Shown here: piece after piece, positions 1 to 7,746 of the stretch
Layout: each line of letters opens with the position of its first letter
Position numbering within the stretch: position 1 is the first letter of the stretch
Assembly: GCF_002929825.1 (NCBI RefSeq)
Contig: NZ_PJJN01000026.1
Span: 1 to 64,000, forward strand
Direction: 5' to 3'
DNA length: 64,000 nucleotides
Origin: Cryobacterium sp. Y29
GTDB taxonomy: Bacteria; Actinomycetota; Actinomycetes; Actinomycetales; Microbacteriaceae
Notes under the pieces: generated by a model
The model's database searches: none
What the model was told of the DNA's origin: nothing
Seen by the model: the letters and a program-made list of their open reading frames with translations, nothing else
Made by a program: the position numbers and the translations under genes

Positions 1-2
1 CC

Positions 3-44
3 GACAAACCCACCGAGAACGAAGGGCTCGAACTAGCCGCCTAA
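3..44 (+). CDS. C-terminal tail of a gene that begins left of the window
   Basis: One forward frame is open from the first bases and ends at TAA 42-44, giving the tail DKPTENEGLELAA. The stop overlaps the stop of the convergent reverse-strand gene by a few bases, which suits two genes ending tail to tail. Thirteen residues are too few to identify a family, so this may also be a chance open frame. Confidence 0.3.
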   Translation, partial: DKPTENEGLELAA

Positions 45-1825
45 ACTCCCACTGGTCTCATCCGCCTTGACAAGTTCCGGACCACTGCTGCTGTGATCAC
101 AGAATCATCAGAACCCGGAGTTATTACTACGGTTTCGCCTGGGCCGAGTGCGTCGATGACCGCGTCTTCGAGTGGCGTAAAGGAGACTCGGCTGGTAACG
201 ATCGGTCGAGCTAAGACGAATGATCGGTCCGCCAACGAGATGGTCGGTTGTTCGATCGCGACCGGAGACTGCTCGCCGCGAGAAAGGGCTCGGAGTTCAC
301 TCTTTGCCCCCTCGATCTGTTCGGGGGTCGCGTCGTCAGCAATGGTCATCGAAATCTCTTTCCAGTGTCCGACGTGCGCCTCTCCCTCATAAATGGAGAC
401 GAGCGACTCGAAACGTGCGAACTGCCCGAGTTGCATTTCCCTGATGTCGGGCATGACAAAGTTCATCTTGGCACTCGCCTGGAGAGAGACCAGACCCGCT
501 GCAACCGGTCGATAGTGAGTCGCAAGAGAAGTGGGAGTCATCAGGCCTTCCCCCTTCAACATCTGCGCGCCGGTCATCATCTCAATGAAGAAGGTGTCAG
601 CCGGATCAATCGTCGTCATCAACTCAATCTCGTCGAGCACGTCTGCCGGGTCGAGCCCGTCGACATTGCCGACTGCAAAAGCGACCTTGGGGTTTTCGCC
701 GCTCCTGTCGTCGCGCAACTCGAATGTCAGGACTTGTGCAGGCGTGGTCGCATGCACTCGCATCCAATCTGTAGACACCCCACTCGTCGCAGTCACTCCG
801 GTGAGGGGAATCGAAAACTTGACTGCCCCGTCGGTGCCGACGACACGAAGAGCGAGGTCTGAGCGATGAGAGTCGTCCGTGAGCATGACGCTCAACCATG
901 ACTCTTCGACAACTTCGCCGTCGAAGGGACCTCCGGATTGAACGGTTCTTGCTCGTGCGTCGGCGAATGGGATACCCCACTCTTTCCAGAGCTGCACAGA
1001 CTCGTACACCTCAGTGCCGGGCGGGTCGAGGAAGGTTACCTGGGTAGAAAGCGGCTCGAGTTCAACTGCCTGGGCATGAGCCGGAACAACGGCCTGATAC
1101 TCCCAGCGATTGTTGTCGAGGTAGGTCCAGCGGAAGAATACTCCAACCTCGCCGGCACGAGGCATCGGCGGGCCCGCCGCGCTTGCGGTGAAAGTTCCCC
1201 GGTCAACGTAGTAGTTGTCATTGATCGAATCACGCAGAGCGTCTAGAGCCTCCTGGCGCACGTTGATAGCTTCGGCCATGCTGATATCGCCCGTACGCTC
1301 CACGGGAGCTGTAGCAAGCGTGACTGCCTCTTTGACGAACCGTTCATAACCTCCAGGACCGTGAACGAAGTGCTCCGTGATTGCAGGGTACGTTTCCGCC
1401 AGACCCTGAATGAAAGCGTCGCTGTCCCATTGTGTGAGGAACGTCGCCGACACCGTCAGGTTGTCAAAATTTCGATACCTCTCTTCCGTGGGGGTCCACG
1501 GCGTTACGAGGTAATACGCGGCGATCATCTCGGGAATTGCATCATCGCCGGTCGGCTCAACGTGCGTGTCCCAAAACGTCTTCCACGACTTCTTGATCTT
1601 CGTCCACTGGCCAGAGGTGATCGGAGCCGCGTACTTCTTGATCTGCCAGACAACGAGACCCTCGGGAGTTCGACGAAAGATGTCGATACCTCCGTCACCC
1701 TGCGCCGGGGTCATCTGTTGCGCATCGGGATACTCGCGACGCAAAAGCTTGGCAATGAAATCTTCCAGGCTTTCGCCGCCACGGTCACCGAGAACGGCCC
1801 AGTCAAGTCCACCAGTCATAGTCAA
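41..1825 (-). CDS. stand-alone PD-(D/E)xK nuclease-like protein, 594 aa
   Basis: The first 70 residues look like a restriction-endonuclease fold of the Mrr/REase_cat type. A helix around ESLEDFIAKLL (from residue 19) is followed by GDGGIDI with Asp48 and then WQIKK with Gln61 and Lys63, the D...QxK arrangement of PD-(D/E)xK nucleases. This suggests DNA (or RNA) cleavage in the cytoplasm. The remaining roughly 500 residues match no family I recognise: a predicted helical stretch (about 160-200) followed by a long part that looks beta-rich. No methyltransferase or helicase sits beside it, and it is transcribed divergently from the ABC-3C operon across a 557-bp spacer. The start may be Met1 or Met3. 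The nuclease call is good; its role as a single-gene defence factor is inferred from the island context. Confidence 0.7.
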   Translation of the reverse strand: MTMTGGLDWAVLGDRGGESLEDFIAKLLRREYPDAQQMTPAQGDGGIDIFRRTPEGLVVWQIKKYAAPITSGQWTKIKKSWKTFWDTHVEPTGDDAIPEMIAAYYLVTPWTPTEERYRNFDNLTVSATFLTQWDSDAFIQGLAETYPAITEHFVHGPGGYERFVKEAVTLATAPVERTGDISMAEAINVRQEALDALRDSINDNYYVDRGTFTASAAGPPMPRAGEVGVFFRWTYLDNNRWEYQAVVPAHAQAVELEPLSTQVTFLDPPGTEVYESVQLWKEWGIPFADARARTVQSGGPFDGEVVEESWLSVMLTDDSHRSDLALRVVGTDGAVKFSIPLTGVTATSGVSTDWMRVHATTPAQVLTFELRDDRSGENPKVAFAVGNVDGLDPADVLDEIELMTTIDPADTFFIEMMTGAQMLKGEGLMTPTSLATHYRPVAAGLVSLQASAKMNFVMPDIREMQLGQFARFESLVSIYEGEAHVGHWKEISMTIADDATPEQIEGAKSELRALSRGEQSPVAIEQPTISLADRSFVLARPIVTSRVSFTPLEDAVIDALGPGETVVITPGSDDSVITAAVVRNLSRRMRPVGV

Positions 1826-2382
1826 ACTTTAGGGGGCGATGCCGTTCCGTTATGGCTGGACTCGGCCACAGCAGGTCTGAGACAGATCATCAACGGCAGG
1901 CGGCGAGCTGGTTCGGCGATGCGAACCGTCGATGGTCCAACGAAAGAATTTCTTGGGATCGATCGTTCGGGCCGCCAGACGAGCGACGGGCCGTGGCGCT
2001 GTCGCCGCGAAAATCCGCCGAGACCTGAAACCAACCAACATGCTCTGATCCTGAATCGCATGTGTCGCATAACCAAGGGGCCTCCTATCCCCTGGGTTGT
2101 GAGGCACATCGGTTGCGAGACAGTTTGCGATATATATCCTGACTAATGTCGCAGTAGATCATCCGCACGTATGTTGTTACATTGCACCTCGTTTTGTTCT
2201 CGTGCTCGACGTGGGCGGATAGTCCTCCTCCCGCCCGCTAGTCTCAACACGAGAAGAGTTCCCAGCCGCGAGGACCGGGACTCCGAGATGTGCTGCACGC
2301 TGCGACCATGCTGACCTAGCAGTCGCTGCAACAGACCAGCACAGTGAGGGAATACTGCCAGGCATGCTGGGTTCAGGGGGAA
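1826..2382. other. 557-bp divergent intergenic region with a hairpin and resolvase-site-like motifs
   Basis: No convincing gene lies here; the open frames are low-complexity shadows. Three things are visible. An imperfect inverted repeat spans 2068-2101 (arms CATAACCAAGGGG and CCCCTGGGTTGTG, with one mismatch, one G-U pair and an 8-nt loop). The 11-mer GTCGCATAACC at 2064-2074 recurs at 6270-6280 near the dead resolvase. A 28-bp stretch at 2126-2153 begins TGCGA and ends TCGCA, the size of a resolvase subsite. Promoters for both flanking genes must lie here, but I could not define them. Confidence 0.5.
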
Positions 2383-3594
2383 ATGATGGCCGGATTTGAT
2401 GCATCTGCGTCGGCGCTGGGGTTCTTATATCAGGTGCGGTGGGCGATGTACGAGCTGCTCATATCGTCGCGGCGGGCTTCGGATCAATCCGTGCGGATGA
2501 CGTTGGAAGTGTTCGACGATGTCACCTTGACTGACGCCGCGGGCCATCCGCTTAGCGCGATCCAACTGAAGCAGCACGTATCGCAAACGTCGTTGACCGA
2601 CAAAAGCGTCGACCTCTGGAAGACGATCCGGGTATGGCTTCAAACTCCGTCACTCGCGGCCGTGGACGGTCCAATGCTGACGTTGGTCACTACAGCTCCG
2701 GTGCAAGCTGGCAGCGCGGCGTCGTTGCTCGGAATCAATGACGCAGAACGGAATATTGCTAAAGCACTATCCCTCCTCGATACAGCTTCGGGGACCGGTT
2801 CCGTCGCAACGCAGCCGGGACGGGAGGCGTGGACGAAGGTGTCCCCGTCCGTTCGAGCATCATTGCTGAGCCGGATACGAGTGCTCGGTGAGCAGGCGTC
2901 CGTCGCGGAACTTGATCTGCTCTTGGATGCCGAATTGGCGCCGTTCGTTCCGTCGAAGCATGTTGCTGAGTACCGTAGTCGTCTCTGGGGCTGGTGGGAC
3001 AGCCGCGCGGTGTCGATCCTTCTGCAGAACCGCACCGTCGTCGGAGGCGGCTCGGTATCGGCGGCGGAACTGTACGAACGAATGCAGACCATTCGGGACG
3101 ACTTCCGTGTCGACGCACTCGTCGTCGATTTCACCCTCGACTTCGACGACGAGAAGGTTGCCGCCGGTCACGACGAGCATTTTGTTGATCAGCTGAGGTG
3201 GGTGAAGGTCGGAACCGGCACGCTCCGTAACGCGGTCGTGGACTACCTGCGCGCGTACGCCCACACCACAAAATGGGTGCAGAACGGTGATCTGTTCGAT
3301 GACGAGCTTGAACGGTACCAGACAGCGTTGAAAGATGAATGGTCTCGCCGGTTCTACGAGATGATTGAAGATTTGGAGACCGACGGCGTTATCGACCTGG
3401 ATGTGCGAGCGGTCAGAGGACGTGAGCTGTTCCGCACGCTCAGCGAATCAGTCCAGGTTACAATCCGGCCAGAGTTTAACGTCGCGTTTCACGCGCGAGG
3501 CACTCGCCATAACATCGCTAACGACGGCGAATACGGGTGGCATCCCGACTTCGAACGAATCCTCGCCGGTGTCCTGGTAGGAGCGGCGGAGTGA
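2383..3594 (+). CDS. ABC-3C system nuclease-like effector component
   Basis: First gene of a complete ABC-3C (ABC three-component) conflict operon, 403 aa from this start. The N-terminus reads SALGFLYQVRWA and then a PD-(D/E)xK-like core, EVFDDV followed by AIQLKQH, suggesting a metal-dependent nuclease of the dsDNA-nuclease group that forms the effector of many ABC-3C systems. The C-terminal half carries the family-typical stretches RSRLWGWWDSRAV and DQLRWVKVGTGTLRNAV. I prefer the ATG at 2383 or 2386 because GGGGG lies just upstream; a GTG at 2344 is possible but lacks such a site. Its stop overlaps the GTG of the next gene by 4 nt (GTGA), implying translational coupling. The system call is strong; anti-phage activity is inferred from the family and the island. 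Confidence 0.78.
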   Translation: MMAGFDASASALGFLYQVRWAMYELLISSRRASDQSVRMTLEVFDDVTLTDAAGHPLSAIQLKQHVSQTSLTDKSVDLWKTIRVWLQTPSLAAVDGPMLTLVTTAPVQAGSAASLLGINDAERNIAKALSLLDTASGTGSVATQPGREAWTKVSPSVRASLLSRIRVLGEQASVAELDLLLDAELAPFVPSKHVAEYRSRLWGWWDSRAVSILLQNRTVVGGGSVSAAELYERMQTIRDDFRVDALVVDFTLDFDDEKVAAGHDEHFVDQLRWVKVGTGTLRNAVVDYLRAYAHTTKWVQNGDLFDDELERYQTALKDEWSRRFYEMIEDLETDGVIDLDVRAVRGRELFRTLSESVQVTIRPEFNVAFHARGTRHNIANDGEYGWHPDFERILAGVLVGAAE

Positions 3595-4088
3595 ACGGTG
3601 GCATTGCGGCATGGCCACGTCGCCCGCAACCCGCATCGGATATTCTGAACCCTGCTATCAGCGCTGTCTGCGTGGCATGGTGCACGGCTCGCTTTGAGCG
3701 AGATACTGGGACGGTGCTGCCTTGGTCGCTGGCGTTTCTCGTCGCTCCGCTGACGTTGCATGCTCCGACCAGGGCTCGCTTCCCCAGGTCGCTCGCGACA
3801 CATTTCCCGAGCTGGGTCAACGACAACGCCGACGTGCTTGCAGGATTCCCTGCTCGAGCGAAATCGTTCGCTCCGTACGTGCGTGAGGGACTCCGTTTCG
3901 GGCTCCGGACCGGGTTGTTGAGTCTCGAACCCGACGCCGGCCTGCACGCCACGATCGCCGAACACACGAAAGTCGCTCCTCACACGGAACTGCGAAGCAT
4001 CGCTGTAGCCTCGGCGTTGACCGGCGGATGGTTCGCCCGGTCTGGATCCCCCGCAAATATATTCACTCAACTTGGAGTCAGACCGTAG
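3591..4088 (+). CDS. ABC-3C system middle component
   Basis: Small second component, 165 aa, starting at GTG 3591 inside the stop of the previous gene and ending at 4088 on the first base of the ATPase start (TAGTG). The sequence has the middle-component layout: NPAISAVCVAWCTARF near the start, then LAFLVAPLTLHAPTR, FARSLATHF-like and SWVNDNADVLAGFPARAK, and FAPYVREGLRFG. Middle components carry no enzymatic motif; in this family they are thought to link the ABC ATPase to the effector. An in-frame ATG further upstream (3537) would lie inside the effector gene, so the overlapping GTG is preferred. Confidence 0.75.
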   Translation: MNGGIAAWPRRPQPASDILNPAISAVCVAWCTARFERDTGTVLPWSLAFLVAPLTLHAPTRARFPRSLATHFPSWVNDNADVLAGFPARAKSFAPYVREGLRFGLRTGLLSLEPDAGLHATIAEHTKVAPHTELRSIAVASALTGGWFARSGSPANIFTQLGVRP

Positions 4089-6073
4089 TGCAACTGCTAA
4101 AAATTAGGATTTACAACCATGTCGGCGAAATCCGCGATGTAGACTTCCGGCTCGGTGAGCTGAACATCATCACCGGCCAGTCGAGCACCGGCAAGAGCGC
4201 ACTGCTGACCATCGTCGACTATTGCCTCGGCCGAGACGCGGCGACCGTTCCGCGAACGGCGATGTTTAGCACCATCGCCTGGTACGCGGTTATGTGGCAG
4301 TTCGACGACGGTAGCCGCGTCGTCGCGGGCAGGGAAGCATCGCGAACGAAAACCAACTCCCGGGCGTTGCTCGAGTTCGGTGGCCCCGACCTAAAAATGC
4401 CGGCTTTCAATGAACTTCGCGAGAATGTGGACTCCGACGCACTTAGGGTGCAGATCGGCGCCCGCATTGGGCTCGACAACGTCATGTTGGAAGCCAATGA
4501 CTACGGTGCCGGCCCTCGTACCGTCGGTCTCGGCACCGCCGCTCTGTTCTGCCTGCAGGAACAGGAAGAGATCGCCACGAAGTCGACGTTGTTCCACCGG
4601 CAAGCCGAAGATGGCATCAAACTAGCCCTCCGGGACACCTTCCCGTTTTTCCTTGGCGCCGTAGACGGGGGCCAAGCACGGAAACGTGAAGCGCTCCGGG
4701 ACGCAAAACGGGCCCTCCGCCGTGCCGACGCCACCCTCGGTCGCGCGGAGAACGCCGCGAACGAACGCGACACTGTGTTCCGGGACCTCCTCGGAGAGGC
4801 GCGCTCAGTCGGCCTGTTCGCAAACGACGGTCTCATCGAGGCGGGGGACTACCGAGCAGCAGCATTGTCCATCCTTTACGCGGCTCAGTTCGCGACCTCG
4901 CAACCAACCACTCCCGACGCGGACGTTCGCGCGCAGGACGAGCGGCGACGTCTTGAGGCAAATATTGCAGGGCTGCGAAGCGAACTGAATCGCGCCATCT
5001 CCACCCGCGACCTCGTTCTCGACCAGCGCGGCGGCGAAACCGAGTACTCCGGGTCACTGCAAGCGCAAGTTGGCAGGCTTGAAAGCATCGGCCTGCTCCC
5101 GGATCATGACAGCGACGCGATGACTTGCCCCCTCTGCGCGCAGGAGCTCCCCGAACGCGACGCCACGGTCGCGCAGTTACAGGAGCGGCTCGGTGAACTC
5201 CGAAACAGCCTGGCCGAGGTGCAGCAAGTGCAACCTCGCCGGGCGGAGGCGGTGACGAGAATCAGCGCCCGAATCGTTGAGATCCGGGACTCTCTTGCTT
5301 CTGCCAGCAGGTCACTCGACGCGGCAGCACGCTCTGCCGGCGAGGACGGTCCTAGCGACATCACGGCCCAGCAGTCGTTCGTGCGTGGCCGCATCGACGC
5401 CATCCTCCGTAGCGCAGAATCGTCCGACCAGGCGGAACTCGATCGGCTCCGCGCCGACCAACGCGATGCGGAATTGCGCGTCGAACGTCTCGATGCGGAG
5501 CTCAGCAGCGACGAGGTGCGCGAGCAAACAACGTCACGGCTGAACGTCATCGGGACATACATTGGGGAATACAGCCGCGAACTCGAAGCGGAGAGTGCCG
5601 ACCGTCCCGTACGACTGGACATCAACGCGCTCACCATCGTCGTCGACGAAGAGTTCGGGCCCGTTGAGCTGACCGGATTCGGCAGTGGCGCCAACTGGGT
5701 CGGCTACCACATCGCGGCACACCTAGCCCTGCACCGTTACTTCGTTCGGCAGAACCGGCCGGTGCCGCGGTTCCTGATGCTCGATCAGCCCAGCCAAGCC
5801 CATTTTCAGGGCGACCTGTCGGCATCGTCCGATGGAAACGCCGACCGGGAAGGCGAGCGAGTGCGAGCGATGTTTAAAGTGGTCGCCAATTTTGCCGCCG
5901 CCCACGCTGGTGTAATGCAGGTGATCATGATCGACCATGCCCGGTACTCAGACGAATGGTTCACCAGCCGCGTTCGGTACGACTGGCACGACGGTGAGAA
6001 GCTCATCCCCGACAGCTGGAAGCAGTACGCACGGAAATCCAAGAGCAACGACAGCGAACCGCAGCAATCATGA
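4088..6073 (+). CDS. ABC-3C system ABC ATPase (DUF3732-like, SMC/Rad50-type)
   Basis: ATPase component, 661 aa from the GTG at 4088, which overlaps the previous stop by 1 nt. Beta-strands NHVGEIRDVDF lead to the Walker A GQSSTGKSA (about residues 30-38); long coiled coils flank a CPLC motif at residues 347-350 that resembles a Rad50 zinc hook; the C-terminal head holds the Walker B MLDQPSQ (about 564-570) and a late HARY segment. This is the layout of SMC/RecN-like ABC ATPases that sense nucleic acid or protein in ABC-3C systems. An upstream ATG at 4028 would add 20 unrelated residues. The gene is intact. ATP hydrolysis probably licenses the effector; that is inference from the family. Confidence 0.82.
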   Translation: MQLLKIRIYNHVGEIRDVDFRLGELNIITGQSSTGKSALLTIVDYCLGRDAATVPRTAMFSTIAWYAVMWQFDDGSRVVAGREASRTKTNSRALLEFGGPDLKMPAFNELRENVDSDALRVQIGARIGLDNVMLEANDYGAGPRTVGLGTAALFCLQEQEEIATKSTLFHRQAEDGIKLALRDTFPFFLGAVDGGQARKREALRDAKRALRRADATLGRAENAANERDTVFRDLLGEARSVGLFANDGLIEAGDYRAAALSILYAAQFATSQPTTPDADVRAQDERRRLEANIAGLRSELNRAISTRDLVLDQRGGETEYSGSLQAQVGRLESIGLLPDHDSDAMTCPLCAQELPERDATVAQLQERLGELRNSLAEVQQVQPRRAEAVTRISARIVEIRDSLASASRSLDAAARSAGEDGPSDITAQQSFVRGRIDAILRSAESSDQAELDRLRADQRDAELRVERLDAELSSDEVREQTTSRLNVIGTYIGEYSRELEAESADRPVRLDINALTIVVDEEFGPVELTGFGSGANWVGYHIAAHLALHRYFVRQNRPVPRFLMLDQPSQAHFQGDLSASSDGNADREGERVRAMFKVVANFAAAHAGVMQVIMIDHARYSDEWFTSRVRYDWHDGEKLIPDSWKQYARKSKSNDSEPQQS

Positions 6074-6332
6074 CCCCTCCTCAGCCGCATTGAGGCGACG
6101 CACCATCCAGGGGAACAACCAGATGACTTGAGGCACCTGCGCAGGAGCGACAGTCTCGGCGCCAACGATGAAGAGCGTCTTGTAAGCCTAGGGATATAAG
6201 ACGCCTCACGACTTCCTTTTTCCGTAGAGGACGTGCGGCATCTCGGGGCCCGGCGAATCGCATAACTACGTCGCATAACCCTCTGCTTGCATTGTGGTGC
6301 TCACCGTTAGTTATGAGAAACCCCCGGGCAGA
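6074..6332. promoter_or_regulatory. possible decayed resolvase res site with repeated TCGCATAAC motifs
   Basis: No gene is present. TCGCATAAC occurs twice close together (6258-6266 and 6271-6279), separated by TACG, and GTTAGTTATGAG follows at about 6308. Short direct and inverted copies of a 9-12-bp motif just upstream of a serine resolvase gene are what a Tn3-family res site looks like. The same 11-mer GTCGCATAACC is found at 2064-2074, on the other side of the ABC-3C operon. The assignment is an inference from position and repeat structure. Confidence 0.35.
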
Positions 6333-6925
6333 GTGACAAAACTGATCGGCTACGCGGGCGCATCGACGCGCCAGCATTCCACCGACCGGCAACAGGCCGA
6401 CATCCTCGCCGCAGGCGTCTGGCGCGACGACCTCTATATCGACCACGGTACCTCCGGCGCTCGAGCATCACGGCCACACTTCCACCGGGCGCTCGACGCC
6501 CTCGAAGACGGTGACGCTCTCGTCATCACGACTCTGGACCAGCTGGGCCGATCGACGCAGAACATGCTCGCTTTCGCCGAGGAGCTCCGCGGCCGCGGCA
6601 CCGGCCTCAGGGTGTTGAGTTTGGGCGGTCGCGATGTTGATACAGCGACACCGATGAGGTCCAGGCTGTTCACGATCATGGCGGCGCTTGGGCCGATGGA
6701 ACACGAAATAAAGCGAGAGCGAGTGATCGACTCCACCACCAAACGCCGCGCGGCCCGCAAGGACCTGGGCGGTCGCCCGCGGACCATCACCGACAGCCAA
6801 ATCAGTAAGCCCGAGGTCTCATAGAAGGTGGAGAGCCAGCGGCCCAAGTGGCTCGGGACCTTGGAATGTCCCGAGCCACCCTCTACCGTCGGTCGTGCGA
6901 TCTCGGGCTACCCCAAGAGCTCTAG
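6333..6925 (+). pseudogene. frameshifted, catalytically damaged Tn3-type serine resolvase/invertase
   Basis: The frame from GTG 6333 reads as a resolvase (LIGYAGASTRQ, TTLDQLGRSTQNMLAF, MEHEIKRER) but ends early at TAG 6819-6821, just after SQIS. The missing helix-turn-helix tail continues in another frame from about 6815 to TAG 6923-6925: EGGEPAAQVARDLGMSRATL and YRR. A single deleted base near 6805 explains the break. Two catalytic arginines are also changed: the Arg of the YxRxS motif is Gly9 and the first Arg of DRLxR is Gln70, while Ser11 and Arg73 remain. The enzyme should therefore be inactive even without the frameshift. It is a relic of a transposon within the island. Confidence 0.85.
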
Positions 6926-6972
6926 CCCCTCAGCGCCCAAACATTTCGGGTAGTCAGGACCGGGGTCAGGTC

Positions 6973-7308
6973 CTACTTGGTGGCGGCGTCGAGGTTCACC
7001 ATGACCTGCTCTGCGACGTGCGCGGCGAGAGTGGTGTCGATTGCCCCTAGTCCGGTCTGGCTGATGGTGATGACGTTATGGCCTGACATGATCGTGACGG
7101 AATCGATGAGGACAACGAGCATACTCACCAAGGCCTGCAGGCGGAAGGCAAGGGCCCCGTCGCCGTAGTTTGGGAGAGAGGTGGGGAAGATCTCCATGCT
7201 CGAAGTAACACCGTCGGAGTCCGTTGCAGTGAACTTTGCGCACTCAATGAGCTTCTTGCTGATCTCCTGAAGCCTCGACTCATCGACGTCATCTGAGTAT
7301 CTCTTCAC
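6973..7308 (-). pseudogene. C-terminal remnant of a sensor-domain lipoprotein
   Basis: The 111 codons VKRYSDD...GALAFRL...VLIDSVTIMSGHNVITISQTG...EQVMVNLDAAT resemble only the C-terminal half of small actinobacterial secreted lipoproteins of the sensor-domain (PknH-extracellular-like) group. Those proteins normally carry an N-terminal signal peptide with a lipobox and about 80-100 more residues; neither is present here. The frame stays open for 17 more codons upstream to a TGA that is also the stop of the 128-aa gene. I read it as a 3' fragment left when the neighbouring operon was inserted, but expression from GTG 7308 cannot be excluded. Confidence 0.5.
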
Positions 7309-7359
7309 ACCAGCAACCAGCGAGTGCAGATCCAGGCCGAACGTGTCGCCGTCGGCAGG

Positions 7360-7746
7360 TCACCGCTCGCCGGGCGCCGCCTCATCTCCGGCACGACGCG
7401 GCATCAGCCCTAGAGTCGCTGGGGATTGAGCGCGGAGGGCTTCGGTGGCGATCCAGCGAGCAACCTCCCCAGGAGCTGCTGTTGGGCCGAAGTCGGACAC
7501 CACGGTCTGCCTGCCTCCCTCGACGTCGAAGACCCAGACCACCGGCTGGACCTCGGCATCGATGCTCGCCGTATCTGGCGGGTCTTCATCGCCTCCACGC
7601 CTCCCGAGGTCGATGAATAGGGCACCGGTGTAGCCCATATCGGCATCTAGCTCGACGGGGAACGGAAGCAGTTTTGCGACGGATAGCACTAGGCCATTCA
7701 ACACCTGACCGGGATCGTTGATGTCCGGTCGGTCCCCCGTGATCAT
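7360..7746 (-). CDS. small acidic protein translationally coupled to the MmeI-like methyltransferase
   Basis: 128 aa, not recognised. The ATG overlaps the methyltransferase stop by 4 nt (ATGA), so it is the third gene of the helicase-methyltransferase operon and is probably translated in fixed ratio with it. Visible: an N-terminal segment with DINDPGQVLNGLVL and LLPFPVELDADMG, a strand GALFIDLGRRGG, a second VQPVVWVFDVEGG, then VSDFGPTAAPGEVARWIATEAL. This looks like a small alpha/beta fold rich in Asp and Glu. An accessory, specificity or inhibitor role for the restriction module is possible, but nothing in the sequence proves it. The reading frame continues beyond its TGA into the lipoprotein remnant. 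Confidence 0.6.
   Translation of the reverse strand: MITGDRPDINDPGQVLNGLVLSVAKLLPFPVELDADMGYTGALFIDLGRRGGDEDPPDTASIDAEVQPVVWVFDVEGGRQTVVSDFGPTAAPGEVARWIATEALRAQSPATLGLMPRRAGDEAAPGER

Noticed and set aside
1361..2146. 261-aa forward frame overlapping the start of the nuclease-like gene
   Set aside because: Overlaps a conserved nuclease core on the other strand and has Arg-rich, low-quality translation.
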